Both the position numbers and the translations under genes were made by a program. From positions 62,001-126,000 of the forward strand of contig NZ_JAJUXG010000013.1 in NCBI RefSeq assembly GCF_021390535.1: a stretch of DNA of 64,000 bases, given 5' to 3'. The notes under the pieces were generated by a model. The model was given only the letters and a program-made list of their open reading frames with translations, had not been told where the DNA came from and ran no database searches. The first letter of the stretch is position 1, and each line of letters opens with the position of its first letter. Below, piece after piece: positions 24,963 to 31,771 of this stretch. The stretch is from Dyadobacter sp. CY312 (GTDB taxonomy: Bacteria > Bacteroidota > Bacteroidia > Cytophagales > Spirosomataceae).

Positions 24963-26237
24963 CTACTTCAAATAAAAACTCCCATTTCCCTTGGTAACAT
25001 CTATATGTAAAATGAAATCGAAATCCAGCAACGCATTTCCCGGGACGAATTGTTTGTCGGTGAAGCCGGTAGGGAGCAAACGGTACTGTGTTGGAAGTTT
25101 TAAGTTTTTTGTTTTATTAATTACCGGTGCAGTTTTCAAGAAGAATAGAGGCTTTTTTGTTCTTGTAAAGTAATATTCAAAAGCTTTGTCGTCAGGAGCA
25201 ATTACTACATTGTTGTCAACAATTTTCCCAGCCTCAGGATTTGTAGCCGTATAAAAGCCGGACGACGTGGTGATACCAAGAACCTTGTAGCGGTTTGCCA
25301 TTTTGTTGGAAAGAAAATACCCCATACTTTTCGAATACATGCTAGGTTGCTTTTGTACGTGTGCATTGTGAGCCAAAATGATGATTTTGTTATTTTCAGT
25401 CATTTCGTTAAGTACATTCACTGCCATGAGCGAATCTCTGACCAACGATAATTTTTCCCCATCCCATTCAGTAATTCCAGGATCATTCAACGTCAGGAAC
25501 TGTTTGTAATTTGCGATGTTTTTGTTTAGGATCTCAAACCTTTTCCCCTCGGCAGGAAACTGGTTTATAATATGTTCACTCAACGTATTCAACTCAGCGA
25601 AGTCCTCGGCGCTGAAATTGTGTTCATAGACCTGATCGCTCAGCAGATGATAATACCCTATCAGTTTTTTAAGTGAATCTGCTGCCTCAATATTATTTTT
25701 AACGCTGTAATCAAGCATATTTTCCAGCGCTCCAAATGGGCTCTGCATATCAAAACCGAAAAAGGTGATCTTTTGCTCTCGCTCTTCATTGATCTTTTTC
25801 ACAGCATCTATAAGTTCAGCAAACTCGACACATTCGTAACCGTACAGTCTGAAACTTTTGAGAATATTTTTCAAATCCTTCCCGTTTCCCGCCATATAGC
25901 CGTTGAGTTTTTCCATCTCTGCCATAGGAGCTTCCAGACCGATTTTCGTCACCAGCTTTTTTCCAGCAAGCATTTTCAGAAACGACGTTCTCGCCTTGAA
26001 AAACTCCGAAGTTCCATGTGACTGCTCACCAATAGCCAGCACATCGTACCGGCCAAAATCAATCATGCCTCCCGTTTTCTTAATTTGCTGCTCATCGCCT
26101 GCCAGAAAACCCGGGTCAATGGTTATAGCATTTTGGCTCAGGACTTCTTCCAGGGACTGCGCGTGGCAAGTGATTGATCCACAAGAGAGAAACAAAAAAA
26201 GTAATATCGCAGAAATAGTGACAGAGTAAAATTTCAT
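24963..26237 (-). CDS. erythromycin esterase family protein, secreted
   Basis: The 424-residue protein has a signal peptide (AILLFLFLSCGSITCHAQ). Its EreA/EreB-like domain shows AIGEQSHGTSEFFKAR with the conserved Glu and His, then KIGLEAPMAEMEKLNGYM, and later IIILAHNAHVQKQ with the second His. The start is set at the ATG at 26237 because the signal peptide begins there. Family members act as hydrolases with a metal-independent His-based mechanism, and only a few give macrolide resistance. The secreted location and chromosomal setting suggest a housekeeping or succinoglycan-type hydrolase-like role, so resistance should not be assumed. It is divergent from the GAF kinase. Confidence 0.85.
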   Translation of the reverse strand: MKFYSVTISAILLFLFLSCGSITCHAQSLEEVLSQNAITIDPGFLAGDEQQIKKTGGMIDFGRYDVLAIGEQSHGTSEFFKARTSFLKMLAGKKLVTKIGLEAPMAEMEKLNGYMAGNGKDLKNILKSFRLYGYECVEFAELIDAVKKINEEREQKITFFGFDMQSPFGALENMLDYSVKNNIEAADSLKKLIGYYHLLSDQVYEHNFSAEDFAELNTLSEHIINQFPAEGKRFEILNKNIANYKQFLTLNDPGITEWDGEKLSLVRDSLMAVNVLNEMTENNKIIILAHNAHVQKQPSMYSKSMGYFLSNKMANRYKVLGITTSSGFYTATNPEAGKIVDNNVVIAPDDKAFEYYFTRTKKPLFFLKTAPVINKTKNLKLPTQYRLLPTGFTDKQFVPGNALLDFDFILHIDVTKGNGSFYLK

Positions 26238-26404
26238 TTTTAATCGTATTGGTACTATCAACCTAAAGCACATATCATATTAAGTTTACTATCATATATA
26301 AAATTTAAAATGTTTAGCAGACAGAAATCTATTACCGATATCAGTTTCCGTCTCGTCTCAACATTCGATCGTGCTATATAAAGAAGATACTACAAAATAA
26401 GCGC

Positions 26405-26450
26405 TGTTCGAATTTGCTACGAACAAATTCGAACACAAGCATTACCTTTG
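26405..26450 (+). promoter_or_regulatory. promoter with palindromic operator for the GAF kinase gene
   Basis: TGTTCGAATTTG (26405-26416) and CAAATTCGAACA (26424-26435) form a perfect 12-bp inverted repeat with a 7-nt spacer. Eight bases downstream lies TACCTTTG (26443-26450), a good TAnnTTTG -7 element. The palindrome covers the place of the -33 element, which fits repression or a regulator substituting for -33 recognition. It also shows that a TTG at 26448 cannot be the translation start. Confidence 0.7.
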
Positions 26451-26477
26451 ATTAATTTGCACCCACGCCCCGGAAAT

Positions 26478-27692
26478 ATGATGTACTCAGATGCAAGTTT
26501 GGCACAAGATGTTGAGCGAATAAAACAAATCCCCGTTGTATCCACAATGCTGGACGTCATCTGCAAATCTACAGGCATGGGCTTCGCAGCTATTGCAAGG
26601 GTAACGACCGACCGGTGGATTGTTTGCAGTGTACAGGATGAAATTCAATTCGGACTTGTGCCCGGAGGTGAGCTGAAAGTAAAAACCACCATCTGCGACG
26701 AAATACGCGACATGAGAAAAGCTGTTGTGATTGATCATGTTGCAGAAAGTGAATATAACAACCATCATACACCATTGATGTATGGCTTCCAAAGCTATAT
26801 TTCGATGCCCATTATTTTAAAAAATGGTGATTTCTTCGGGACATTGTGTGCCATAGATCCAAATCCGGCACAACTGAACAATACCAAAACCATTGGCATG
26901 TTTACGATGTTTGCCGAGCTCATCGCATTTCATCTGCAAGCGCTCGATCTGATGGACAGGAGCACCGCTGCGGTCCAGTCGCTGAACCGCAAGCTTACTG
27001 ACTCCCTTGATGAAAATCGTCAGTATCGCCATATATCCAACCACAATTTGCAGGAACCACTCCGTAAAATCCGGATTTTCAGCAGCTCACTGGTGGAGGC
27101 AACGGAGAATAACAATATTGACAAAGTGAAAGAACTTGCACTGAAAGTGAATTCGAGCGCTCAAAAGTTTTCGATGATGATCCAGGATCTTTCCGATTTT
27201 TCTCAGCTGAGATCTAATAACGATGTTTACGAAGTTGTGGATCTGAACGAAATAGCGACAGATGTTTGCCTCCAGTTATCAGCTGCCGTCGATACATTGG
27301 AAGCGAAAATTGAAATAGAGTCTCTTCCGAGCACATTGGCATCGCGACTTCAGATCGAACAACTTTTTTACCATCTGATCAACAATACGTTAAGATTTTC
27401 AAAGAAGGATCAGAAACCACTCATCAGGATATTCTCAAAGGCATATTTTCCTGATAAAAAATTTACCGAGATTCACATTGAAGACAATGGTGTTGGTATT
27501 GAAGAATCTCAGCTGGAAAAGATTTTCGACCTCTTTACCAGGCTGCCCACACATCAGGATGCACAGGGCAAAGGAATGGGACTGGCATTTTGCCGGAAAA
27601 TTGCCCGCAACCACGGAGGCGATATAACGGCCCACTCACTGGCGGGACGAGGTTCGAGGTTTTGTGTAACGTTGCCTCTTTATCTCTTGTAA
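26478..27692 (+). CDS. GAF-domain sensor histidine kinase, soluble
   Basis: This 404-residue cytoplasmic kinase has a GAF domain at about 20-155 (ending SYISMPIILKNGDFFGTLCAID), the typical kinase helix at about 165-230 with the probable phospho-acceptor His189 in NHNLQEPLRKI, and a HATPase domain at about 285-404 (IEDNGVGI, GKGMGLAFCRKIARNHGG). The Leu-Gln-Glu-Pro-Leu box is like that of phytochrome-related kinases rather than the plain HExRTP box. The GAF domain lacks an evident chromophore Cys. It has no receiver or cognate regulator nearby. Translation should start at ATG 26478, since the promoter lies just upstream. Confidence 0.85.
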   Translation: MMYSDASLAQDVERIKQIPVVSTMLDVICKSTGMGFAAIARVTTDRWIVCSVQDEIQFGLVPGGELKVKTTICDEIRDMRKAVVIDHVAESEYNNHHTPLMYGFQSYISMPIILKNGDFFGTLCAIDPNPAQLNNTKTIGMFTMFAELIAFHLQALDLMDRSTAAVQSLNRKLTDSLDENRQYRHISNHNLQEPLRKIRIFSSSLVEATENNNIDKVKELALKVNSSAQKFSMMIQDLSDFSQLRSNNDVYEVVDLNEIATDVCLQLSAAVDTLEAKIEIESLPSTLASRLQIEQLFYHLINNTLRFSKKDQKPLIRIFSKAYFPDKKFTEIHIEDNGVGIEESQLEKIFDLFTRLPTHQDAQGKGMGLAFCRKIARNHGGDITAHSLAGRGSRFCVTLPLYLL

Positions 27693-27745
27693 AAGTTACC
27701 ACCTCCGTATAAGCCCGTATCATTTCCCCGACTTAACGATCTAAA

Positions 27746-28321
27746 ATGAGACTCTCTTTACTATTATTTTCATTGTTGAATATCATTTCATCAGGAATTT
27801 GTTCTTGTCAAACAAAAAAGTTACAAACTGTTTACTCATCACAGCAAACTGACCTGCCAACCGAATTAAATGAAGTACAAATTTACAGGCTTACCAAAAA
27901 GGCCATTCACGCGAATTTTGACATGTCAAAGCTTAATAATTTTGACGAATATAGAAAAGACTCAATATCAATAAGAGAGATTTTTGAACCTTTAAGTGGA
28001 GAATACAACTATTACCAGTTCATATCAACTTTCAAAGGGCTGGGAATGATTTTTTCAGGTGATGATGTAAAAGATAGTATAAAGACGTTCCACGATATTT
28101 TAATTATTAAAACGAACAATGAAAATAAAATCATTGACGCGTTTCAATACACGCTAGCATGGGCTGAGCAACCTTTTCGATACGACTTGTACAGAAGTTC
28201 CGTCACGGATCTTCCGCTTACGGACGGCATGGATATAAGCACCCTAAAATTTACCAGAACTGAATTTTGGGATGCAAAAGATAAGCTTCTAAAAGAAAGC
28301 GGAATAATAAAGCTTAAGTGA
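27746..28321 (+). CDS. hypothetical secreted protein
   Basis: The 191-residue protein starts with MRLSLLLFSLLNIISSGICSC, a hydrophobic signal that could be cleaved as a lipoprotein at one of the Cys (19 or 21). The remainder is polar, with EPLSGEYNYYQFISTFKG and many Asp and Lys, and shows no domain that I recognise. The codon use looks more AT-rich than that of its neighbours. It ends at a strong terminator that isolates it from the next, convergent gene. The function is unknown. Confidence 0.55.
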   Translation: MRLSLLLFSLLNIISSGICSCQTKKLQTVYSSQQTDLPTELNEVQIYRLTKKAIHANFDMSKLNNFDEYRKDSISIREIFEPLSGEYNYYQFISTFKGLGMIFSGDDVKDSIKTFHDILIIKTNNENKIIDAFQYTLAWAEQPFRYDLYRSSVTDLPLTDGMDISTLKFTRTEFWDAKDKLLKESGIIKLK

Positions 28322-28327
28322 ATGCTC

Positions 28328-28370
28328 CGGTGAACTACCGCGTTGGCAACGCGGTAGTTCACCGTTTTTT
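28328..28370 (+). terminator. strong intrinsic terminator
   Basis: CGGTGAACTACCGCG (28328-28342) pairs perfectly over 15 bp with its partner (28350-28364), with a 7-nt loop and a six-T tail. It is among the strongest terminators in the window. Confidence 0.95.
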
Positions 28371-28396
28371 GTTGGCACAACGCCAACACTGCAATT

Positions 28397-28825
28397 TTAA
28401 AACTGCCGCTCCTGAAACGGCGTTCCTTTGTCCTCTTCGCAGTGCAGTTTCAAACTGAAAAGGAACATTGCCCAATTGTAGCTGCAATACTGGTAAAACT
28501 CTGTGAGTTCACGCCAGTCGTAATGTTTGAGAATTACCGCGGTAGCTTTCTCGCGTCGTATAATGTCAAAAGAAATACCTGTTCCGATCCACTCCGGATC
28601 CGAAGCAATGCACTCCCAAACAACTTTCTGATCCTGCACCAGTTCTACTATTTTCATTTTGGTAACAGGTTCATCCCCAAAACCAAACTCATTGACAAAA
28701 CCAATTTCGGGTTTCACAACTAAATCTTGCGTCCAAACTTTTGCCAATCCTGCCTGGGTGGTCAATGCCTGATACACCACTGCGGCAGACGCTTTGATGT
28801 AGTTGATTTGTTCGATTTTTTCCAT
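28397..28825 (-). CDS. SRPBCC / AHSA1-like domain protein (second copy of the family)
   Basis: The 142-residue single domain begins INYIKASAAVVYQALTTQAGLAKVWT, a typical AHSA1 start, contains GISFDIIRREKATAVILKHYDW, and ends with the long helix FYQYCSYNWAMFLFSLKLHC. It shares the family but not close identity with the protein at 10712-11134. A ligand-binding cavity is expected, but no ligand can be predicted. It stands just outside the cassette-like region that begins near 29000. Confidence 0.8.
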   Translation of the reverse strand: MEKIEQINYIKASAAVVYQALTTQAGLAKVWTQDLVVKPEIGFVNEFGFGDEPVTKMKIVELVQDQKVVWECIASDPEWIGTGISFDIIRREKATAVILKHYDWRELTEFYQYCSYNWAMFLFSLKLHCEEDKGTPFQERQF

Positions 28826-28999
28826 GGGTTAAAATTGGGCGTAGGGATGTTTTTTGGTTAAGTAGGTTGTATTTGGAGGTGTAGTTTGCAGTAAGACGTC
28901 CGAAAAAGCCATACTCATTTCTGAGGTTCAAAACGCATTTCTATCTCCCGATCGTTGGGCGTGTAAGGGAAAGAAGGTGGTTGTGCAACGGTTACCCGT

Positions 29000-29013
29000 G
29001 TTAGCAGCAGTAA
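29000..29013 (+). repeat. left bracket of the RelA/SpoT-HEPN cassette
   Basis: GTTAGCAGCAGTAA at 29000-29013 is the inverse of TTATTGCTGCTAAC at 30295-30308, with one mismatch. The pair encloses the gene at 29020-30279 with 6 bp left on the 3' side and 15 bp on the 5' side. Confidence 0.65.
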
Positions 29014-29019
29014 TTCTTC

Positions 29020-30279
29020 TCATATGTCTGTCAGTTCCTTTTTCAATTTGTCCTTTGTCGCTTTTGAAGGCACTTTGTCAACAACCTTTTCAGTCAATGA
29101 TTTTAGAATTTGAAAGCTGTCGTTTAAATAGCTTTCTGAAGGTGTCTCAATACCGTGTAATAAGTAATTTCTAACTTGTCTCATTTGACTAAGCTGTGAT
29201 GTCTCTGCAACGGTTAAAATCTTTTTCTCTTTTAATATTCTAAAGTCAGGAATCATATATTTCCTTGACCTTACTTCTTCCTCTGTCAAGAATTCTCTTG
29301 CCGCTTTTTCTAAAACAACCCAACATTTTACAAATGATTCAAAGCCAGATGCTTTCTTTTCTGAAACATGCAAATTCTTAAAGTAGTTTTTAAGATTTGG
29401 ATTGCCTTCGTCATAGAACTCCACTAATAACATATTCAATAATTGGTCAGTCACTGACTCTTTTGATTCAATATTGATTAAGTTAATGTATTTGTTGAAA
29501 TCCCTTGTGTCTAATTTTTTGATGGTATTTAAATAATTATTCAATAAATAGGTATCACCGAGCTTAATTTTATTTAAATAGTTTTTGTCGATTGAATTTA
29601 AAAGAAAGTTGGTCAATTCATACTTGTCTGTAATATCGTTACGTTTCTTAGTTCTTTCAGCCATTGCCGATTGTAATCTTTCAAGTGCTATTTCTCCACT
29701 TAAAACAAGCCCGTTAATTTCATCAAGTATTGCAAGCTCTTCTTTTGATAAGTCCCCTGAAAATGGTTTGTAAACAAGGTCGTGTTCTACTTCAGACCAA
29801 GCATGCATAAGAACGGATGCTACCTGTATTTCTGCTAAAGTGTCAAGATATCTTTTAGTCAGATTTTCTTCCATAAGTTTAACTCGATAATGAGTCGCCC
29901 AATATCCTGAAAAACGTTTTGTGTATTTCGGTGTATGGGCTGCACTTGGGAATTCCTTCTTCTTGTCAATAATAAAAAGCTCATTAACTATTTCATCAAT
30001 AATTTCTCGTTCAGAAGGGAAATACAATGAAACTCGAATTCCCGCTAAGTCAACAATGTCTTTGAATATGTCGTCAACAGTCTTGTATTGCTTCTCTTCA
30101 TTTCTTTTGGTCAGCTTATCTTTTAGTCTGTCTGGTCGCTTTGCTCGATGAGTAACAATAGCTTTGATACCTCTTTTAAAAAGTTGGTCTTCAATTTTGC
30201 TCGCAACAATTTGAGAGAGTTTTTGATAGTAGTCAAACTCTTTGTTGTACTGTTTTATAAAGTCGTCAATTACCTTCAT
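29020..30279 (-). CDS. RelA/SpoT synthetase-fold protein with C-terminal HEPN-like domain
   Basis: The 419-residue protein has a RelA/SpoT nucleotidyltransferase domain at about 20-200, without the HD hydrolase or TGS/ACT domains of long RSH proteins. The motifs are DIVDLAGIRVSLYF (Asp77, Gly80, Arg82), GYWATHYRVKL (Tyr126, His130) and AEIQVASVLMHAWSEVEHDL (Glu150, Gln152), where the family usually has EIQVRT, so Ala-Ser replaces Arg-Thr. The C-terminal helical part (about 300-395) contains FVKCWVVLEKAAREFL and QVRNYLLHG, where Arg370-x4-His375 is the Rx4-6H motif of HEPN RNases. Such short RSH proteins make alarmones or, as toxSAS toxins, modify tRNA. Fusion to a HEPN-like domain suggests a toxin or defence effector. 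AT-rich composition and bracketing repeats indicate transfer. Confidence 0.75.
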   Translation of the reverse strand: MKVIDDFIKQYNKEFDYYQKLSQIVASKIEDQLFKRGIKAIVTHRAKRPDRLKDKLTKRNEEKQYKTVDDIFKDIVDLAGIRVSLYFPSEREIIDEIVNELFIIDKKKEFPSAAHTPKYTKRFSGYWATHYRVKLMEENLTKRYLDTLAEIQVASVLMHAWSEVEHDLVYKPFSGDLSKEELAILDEINGLVLSGEIALERLQSAMAERTKKRNDITDKYELTNFLLNSIDKNYLNKIKLGDTYLLNNYLNTIKKLDTRDFNKYINLINIESKESVTDQLLNMLLVEFYDEGNPNLKNYFKNLHVSEKKASGFESFVKCWVVLEKAAREFLTEEEVRSRKYMIPDFRILKEKKILTVAETSQLSQMRQVRNYLLHGIETPSESYLNDSFQILKSLTEKVVDKVPSKATKDKLKKELTDI

Positions 30280-30294
30280 ATCGATGTCTTTGTA

Positions 30295-30440
30295 TTATTG
30301 CTGCTAACGTTTTGGCGCTTGGCGCAGTGGCGGATTTCGGAACACAAAACTTTCATTTAACCACAAAAGTTGATGCGAGGTAGAATGTTCAATTAACCAC
30401 GTCACCCGCCATTGAGCCAAACGCCTGTTACCAGTAGTGC
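30295..30440. repeat. attC-like palindromic site between two cassette genes
   Basis: The 20-mer at 30314-30333 and the reverse complement of 30406-30425 agree at 17 of 20 positions, forming an imperfect palindrome. It is flanked on the outside by TAAC (30305-30308) and GTTA (30427-30430). The 72-bp centre is AT-rich. The layout (outer AAC/GTT boxes, mismatched stem, variable centre) is that of integron attC sites, although the outer boxes match the RYYYAAC/GTTRRRY consensus only in part. At its ends lie one bracket of each neighbouring gene: TTATTGCTGCTAAC (30295-30308) and GTTACCAGTAGTGC (30427-30440). No integrase gene lies in the window. Confidence 0.6.
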
Positions 30441-30452
30441 TTTCTTCTGTCG

Positions 30453-31124
30453 TCATACAAATTTAGCGTCTCTTGTTAATTTACTTTTGTCTAAGTCAAG
30501 GTCGTTACTGAACCAGTCGGTCAAGACTTTTTCAATTTCCTTTTCATTAAATGTCTTTGGATTTCGTCTTGATTTTAAGTAATTCTCTCTCGTCATTTTT
30601 TCAGCAACTTGTCCAACTTTTTGCAAGTCAAGTTCGTTTCCGACCTTATTTGCGAACCAAAGTCCACCGATAGAAAACACAAGTCCTAAAAGTCCGATTT
30701 GCCAATTAAAGTAAAGTCTACCGAGAGATGCAAGAATTAAAATTGCAAGCGTCCCCGTCACCCAATGTGGTGGTCGCAAAATATTTAGATTAAAACCTAA
30801 ATGCTTTTCTAATTTCTTTGTCCTTGAACGTCTGCTTTGTCTTGGCAAAAGGTCGGCAAGAGGAAAGTCTGTCGATATTGTCTTATTGTCAATTTGAAGT
30901 GTCGATGAAATTGCGTCACGAAGTTTATAAAACGCTTGTTGACTTGTGCAGTCATCTGAATTGTCAAGCTGTATTTTGTTTGAAATATGGTCGCAGAGTT
31001 GTCCAAAGGTTGTGATATGAACTAACTCGTCACCAACAAACTTGATGTCAAACGAGGTCTCAACTTTTACGAGTAAGTCTTCGATGTCTTCTGGGTCGAT
31101 ATTTTTAAGTTCGTAGTCTGTCAT
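30453..31124 (-). CDS. two-TM protein with acyl-carrier-like N-terminus, in its own cassette
   Basis: The 223-residue protein starts with a segment (about 8-52) resembling an acyl carrier protein helix bundle: EDIEDLLVKVETSFDIKF, then ELVHITTFGQLCDHISNKI. The phosphopantetheine-bearing Ser is replaced, with DEL where DSL would stand. A basic stretch RQSRRSRTKKLEKHLG (95-110) precedes two membrane helices at about 120-137 and 141-158. The C-terminal 60 residues are charged and helical and end TRDAKFV. I recall similar proteins in other Bacteroidota as hypothetical proteins; no function is known. Its inverted-repeat brackets (30427-30440, 31126-31139) and AT-rich sequence fit a mobile cassette. 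An immunity or partner role for the neighbouring toxin-like protein is only a guess. Confidence 0.6.
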   Translation of the reverse strand: MTDYELKNIDPEDIEDLLVKVETSFDIKFVGDELVHITTFGQLCDHISNKIQLDNSDDCTSQQAFYKLRDAISSTLQIDNKTISTDFPLADLLPRQSRRSRTKKLEKHLGFNLNILRPPHWVTGTLAILILASLGRLYFNWQIGLLGLVFSIGGLWFANKVGNELDLQKVGQVAEKMTRENYLKSRRNPKTFNEKEIEKVLTDWFSNDLDLDKSKLTRDAKFV

Positions 31125-31125
31125 A

Positions 31126-31163
31126 GCATTACTGGTAACTTACTAATATACGCAAGTTACCAG
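31126..31163. repeat. right bracket of the second cassette, with hairpin
   Basis: GCATTACTGGTAAC (31126-31139) is the inverse of GTTACCAGTAGTGC (30427-30440), with one mismatch. CTGGTAACTT (31132-31141) also pairs perfectly with AAGTTACCAG (31154-31163), forming a 10-bp hairpin just upstream of the gene's start codon. Confidence 0.65.
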
Positions 31164-31276
31164 ATTTTCTATATGGATCGGATTTTGCACTTGATAAATA
31201 AGGATTGATAAATCAATTACAACAATTCATTGATAATCAGCACAGTATACAACTTTTGACTAAAAATTATATACTA

Positions 31277-31340
31277 TAACAATACAGAATGCACATTGCG
31301 TATTTTTCATTGATACACCCGTAACAATACAAAATGCGCA
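31277..31340. repeat. two 19-bp direct repeats in a 600-bp non-coding gap
   Basis: TAACAATACAGAATGCACA (31277-31295) and TAACAATACAAAATGCGCA (31322-31340) agree at 17 of 19 positions and lie 45 bp apart. The whole gap 31164-31746 is AT-rich and shows no credible gene. A 74-codon minus-strand frame at 31391-31615 has no coding signature. The gap may be debris beside the cassette region. Confidence 0.5.
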
Positions 31341-31746
31341 GTCATTAATTCCACATGTTGCCACCTTTACAAGCTGTACGTTTATCAGGCCTATACCCCC
31401 ATGATCCAAAACGATGCTAGGTTATGCATTGTACCATGAATGACCATACAAACTCGCCACACTCCTGTATCAGACTTGCAGTTGATAAGTATTTTTTTAG
31501 TTTTCCATATATTCCCGTTGCGCGCTTTCGTCTGTTTATACCACGCAAATTGAGACTGTCTAAGCAAAACGACGCGGTTGATAAGGGAGTAACTTAGCAA
31601 ACCATTCCTTAACAATACCCTAAAAAACCAACAAATACTACCAAAACCAAATAACTATTACAATCCCAGTCAGGTTCGGTTAATTTTTCCGCCCGTAAAC
31701 CGCTTTATCCTTCTCCAATTTCATAGGGATAAAAAATTAAAAGAAT

Positions 31747-31754
31747 TACCTTTG
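31747..31754 (+). promoter_or_regulatory. -7 promoter element of purL
   Basis: TACCTTTG matches the TAnnTTTG element exactly and lies 17 bp before the purL start codon. The -33 element is not obvious. Confidence 0.6.
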
Positions 31755-31771
31755 CACCATAAAACGATACT

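Noticed and set aside
24963..26237. Macrolide resistance gene
   Set aside because: The protein belongs to the erythromycin esterase family by motif, but most members are not resistance enzymes. The chromosomal, secreted context gives no support.
30295..30440. A true integron with attC
   Set aside because: The palindrome is attC-like, but the outer boxes fit the consensus only partly and no integrase is in the window. Kept as an attC-like site only.
31391..31615. Minus-strand frame of 74 codons before purL
   Set aside because: No start context, no recognisable motif and no coding pattern. Possibly a decayed fragment, but this is not supported.
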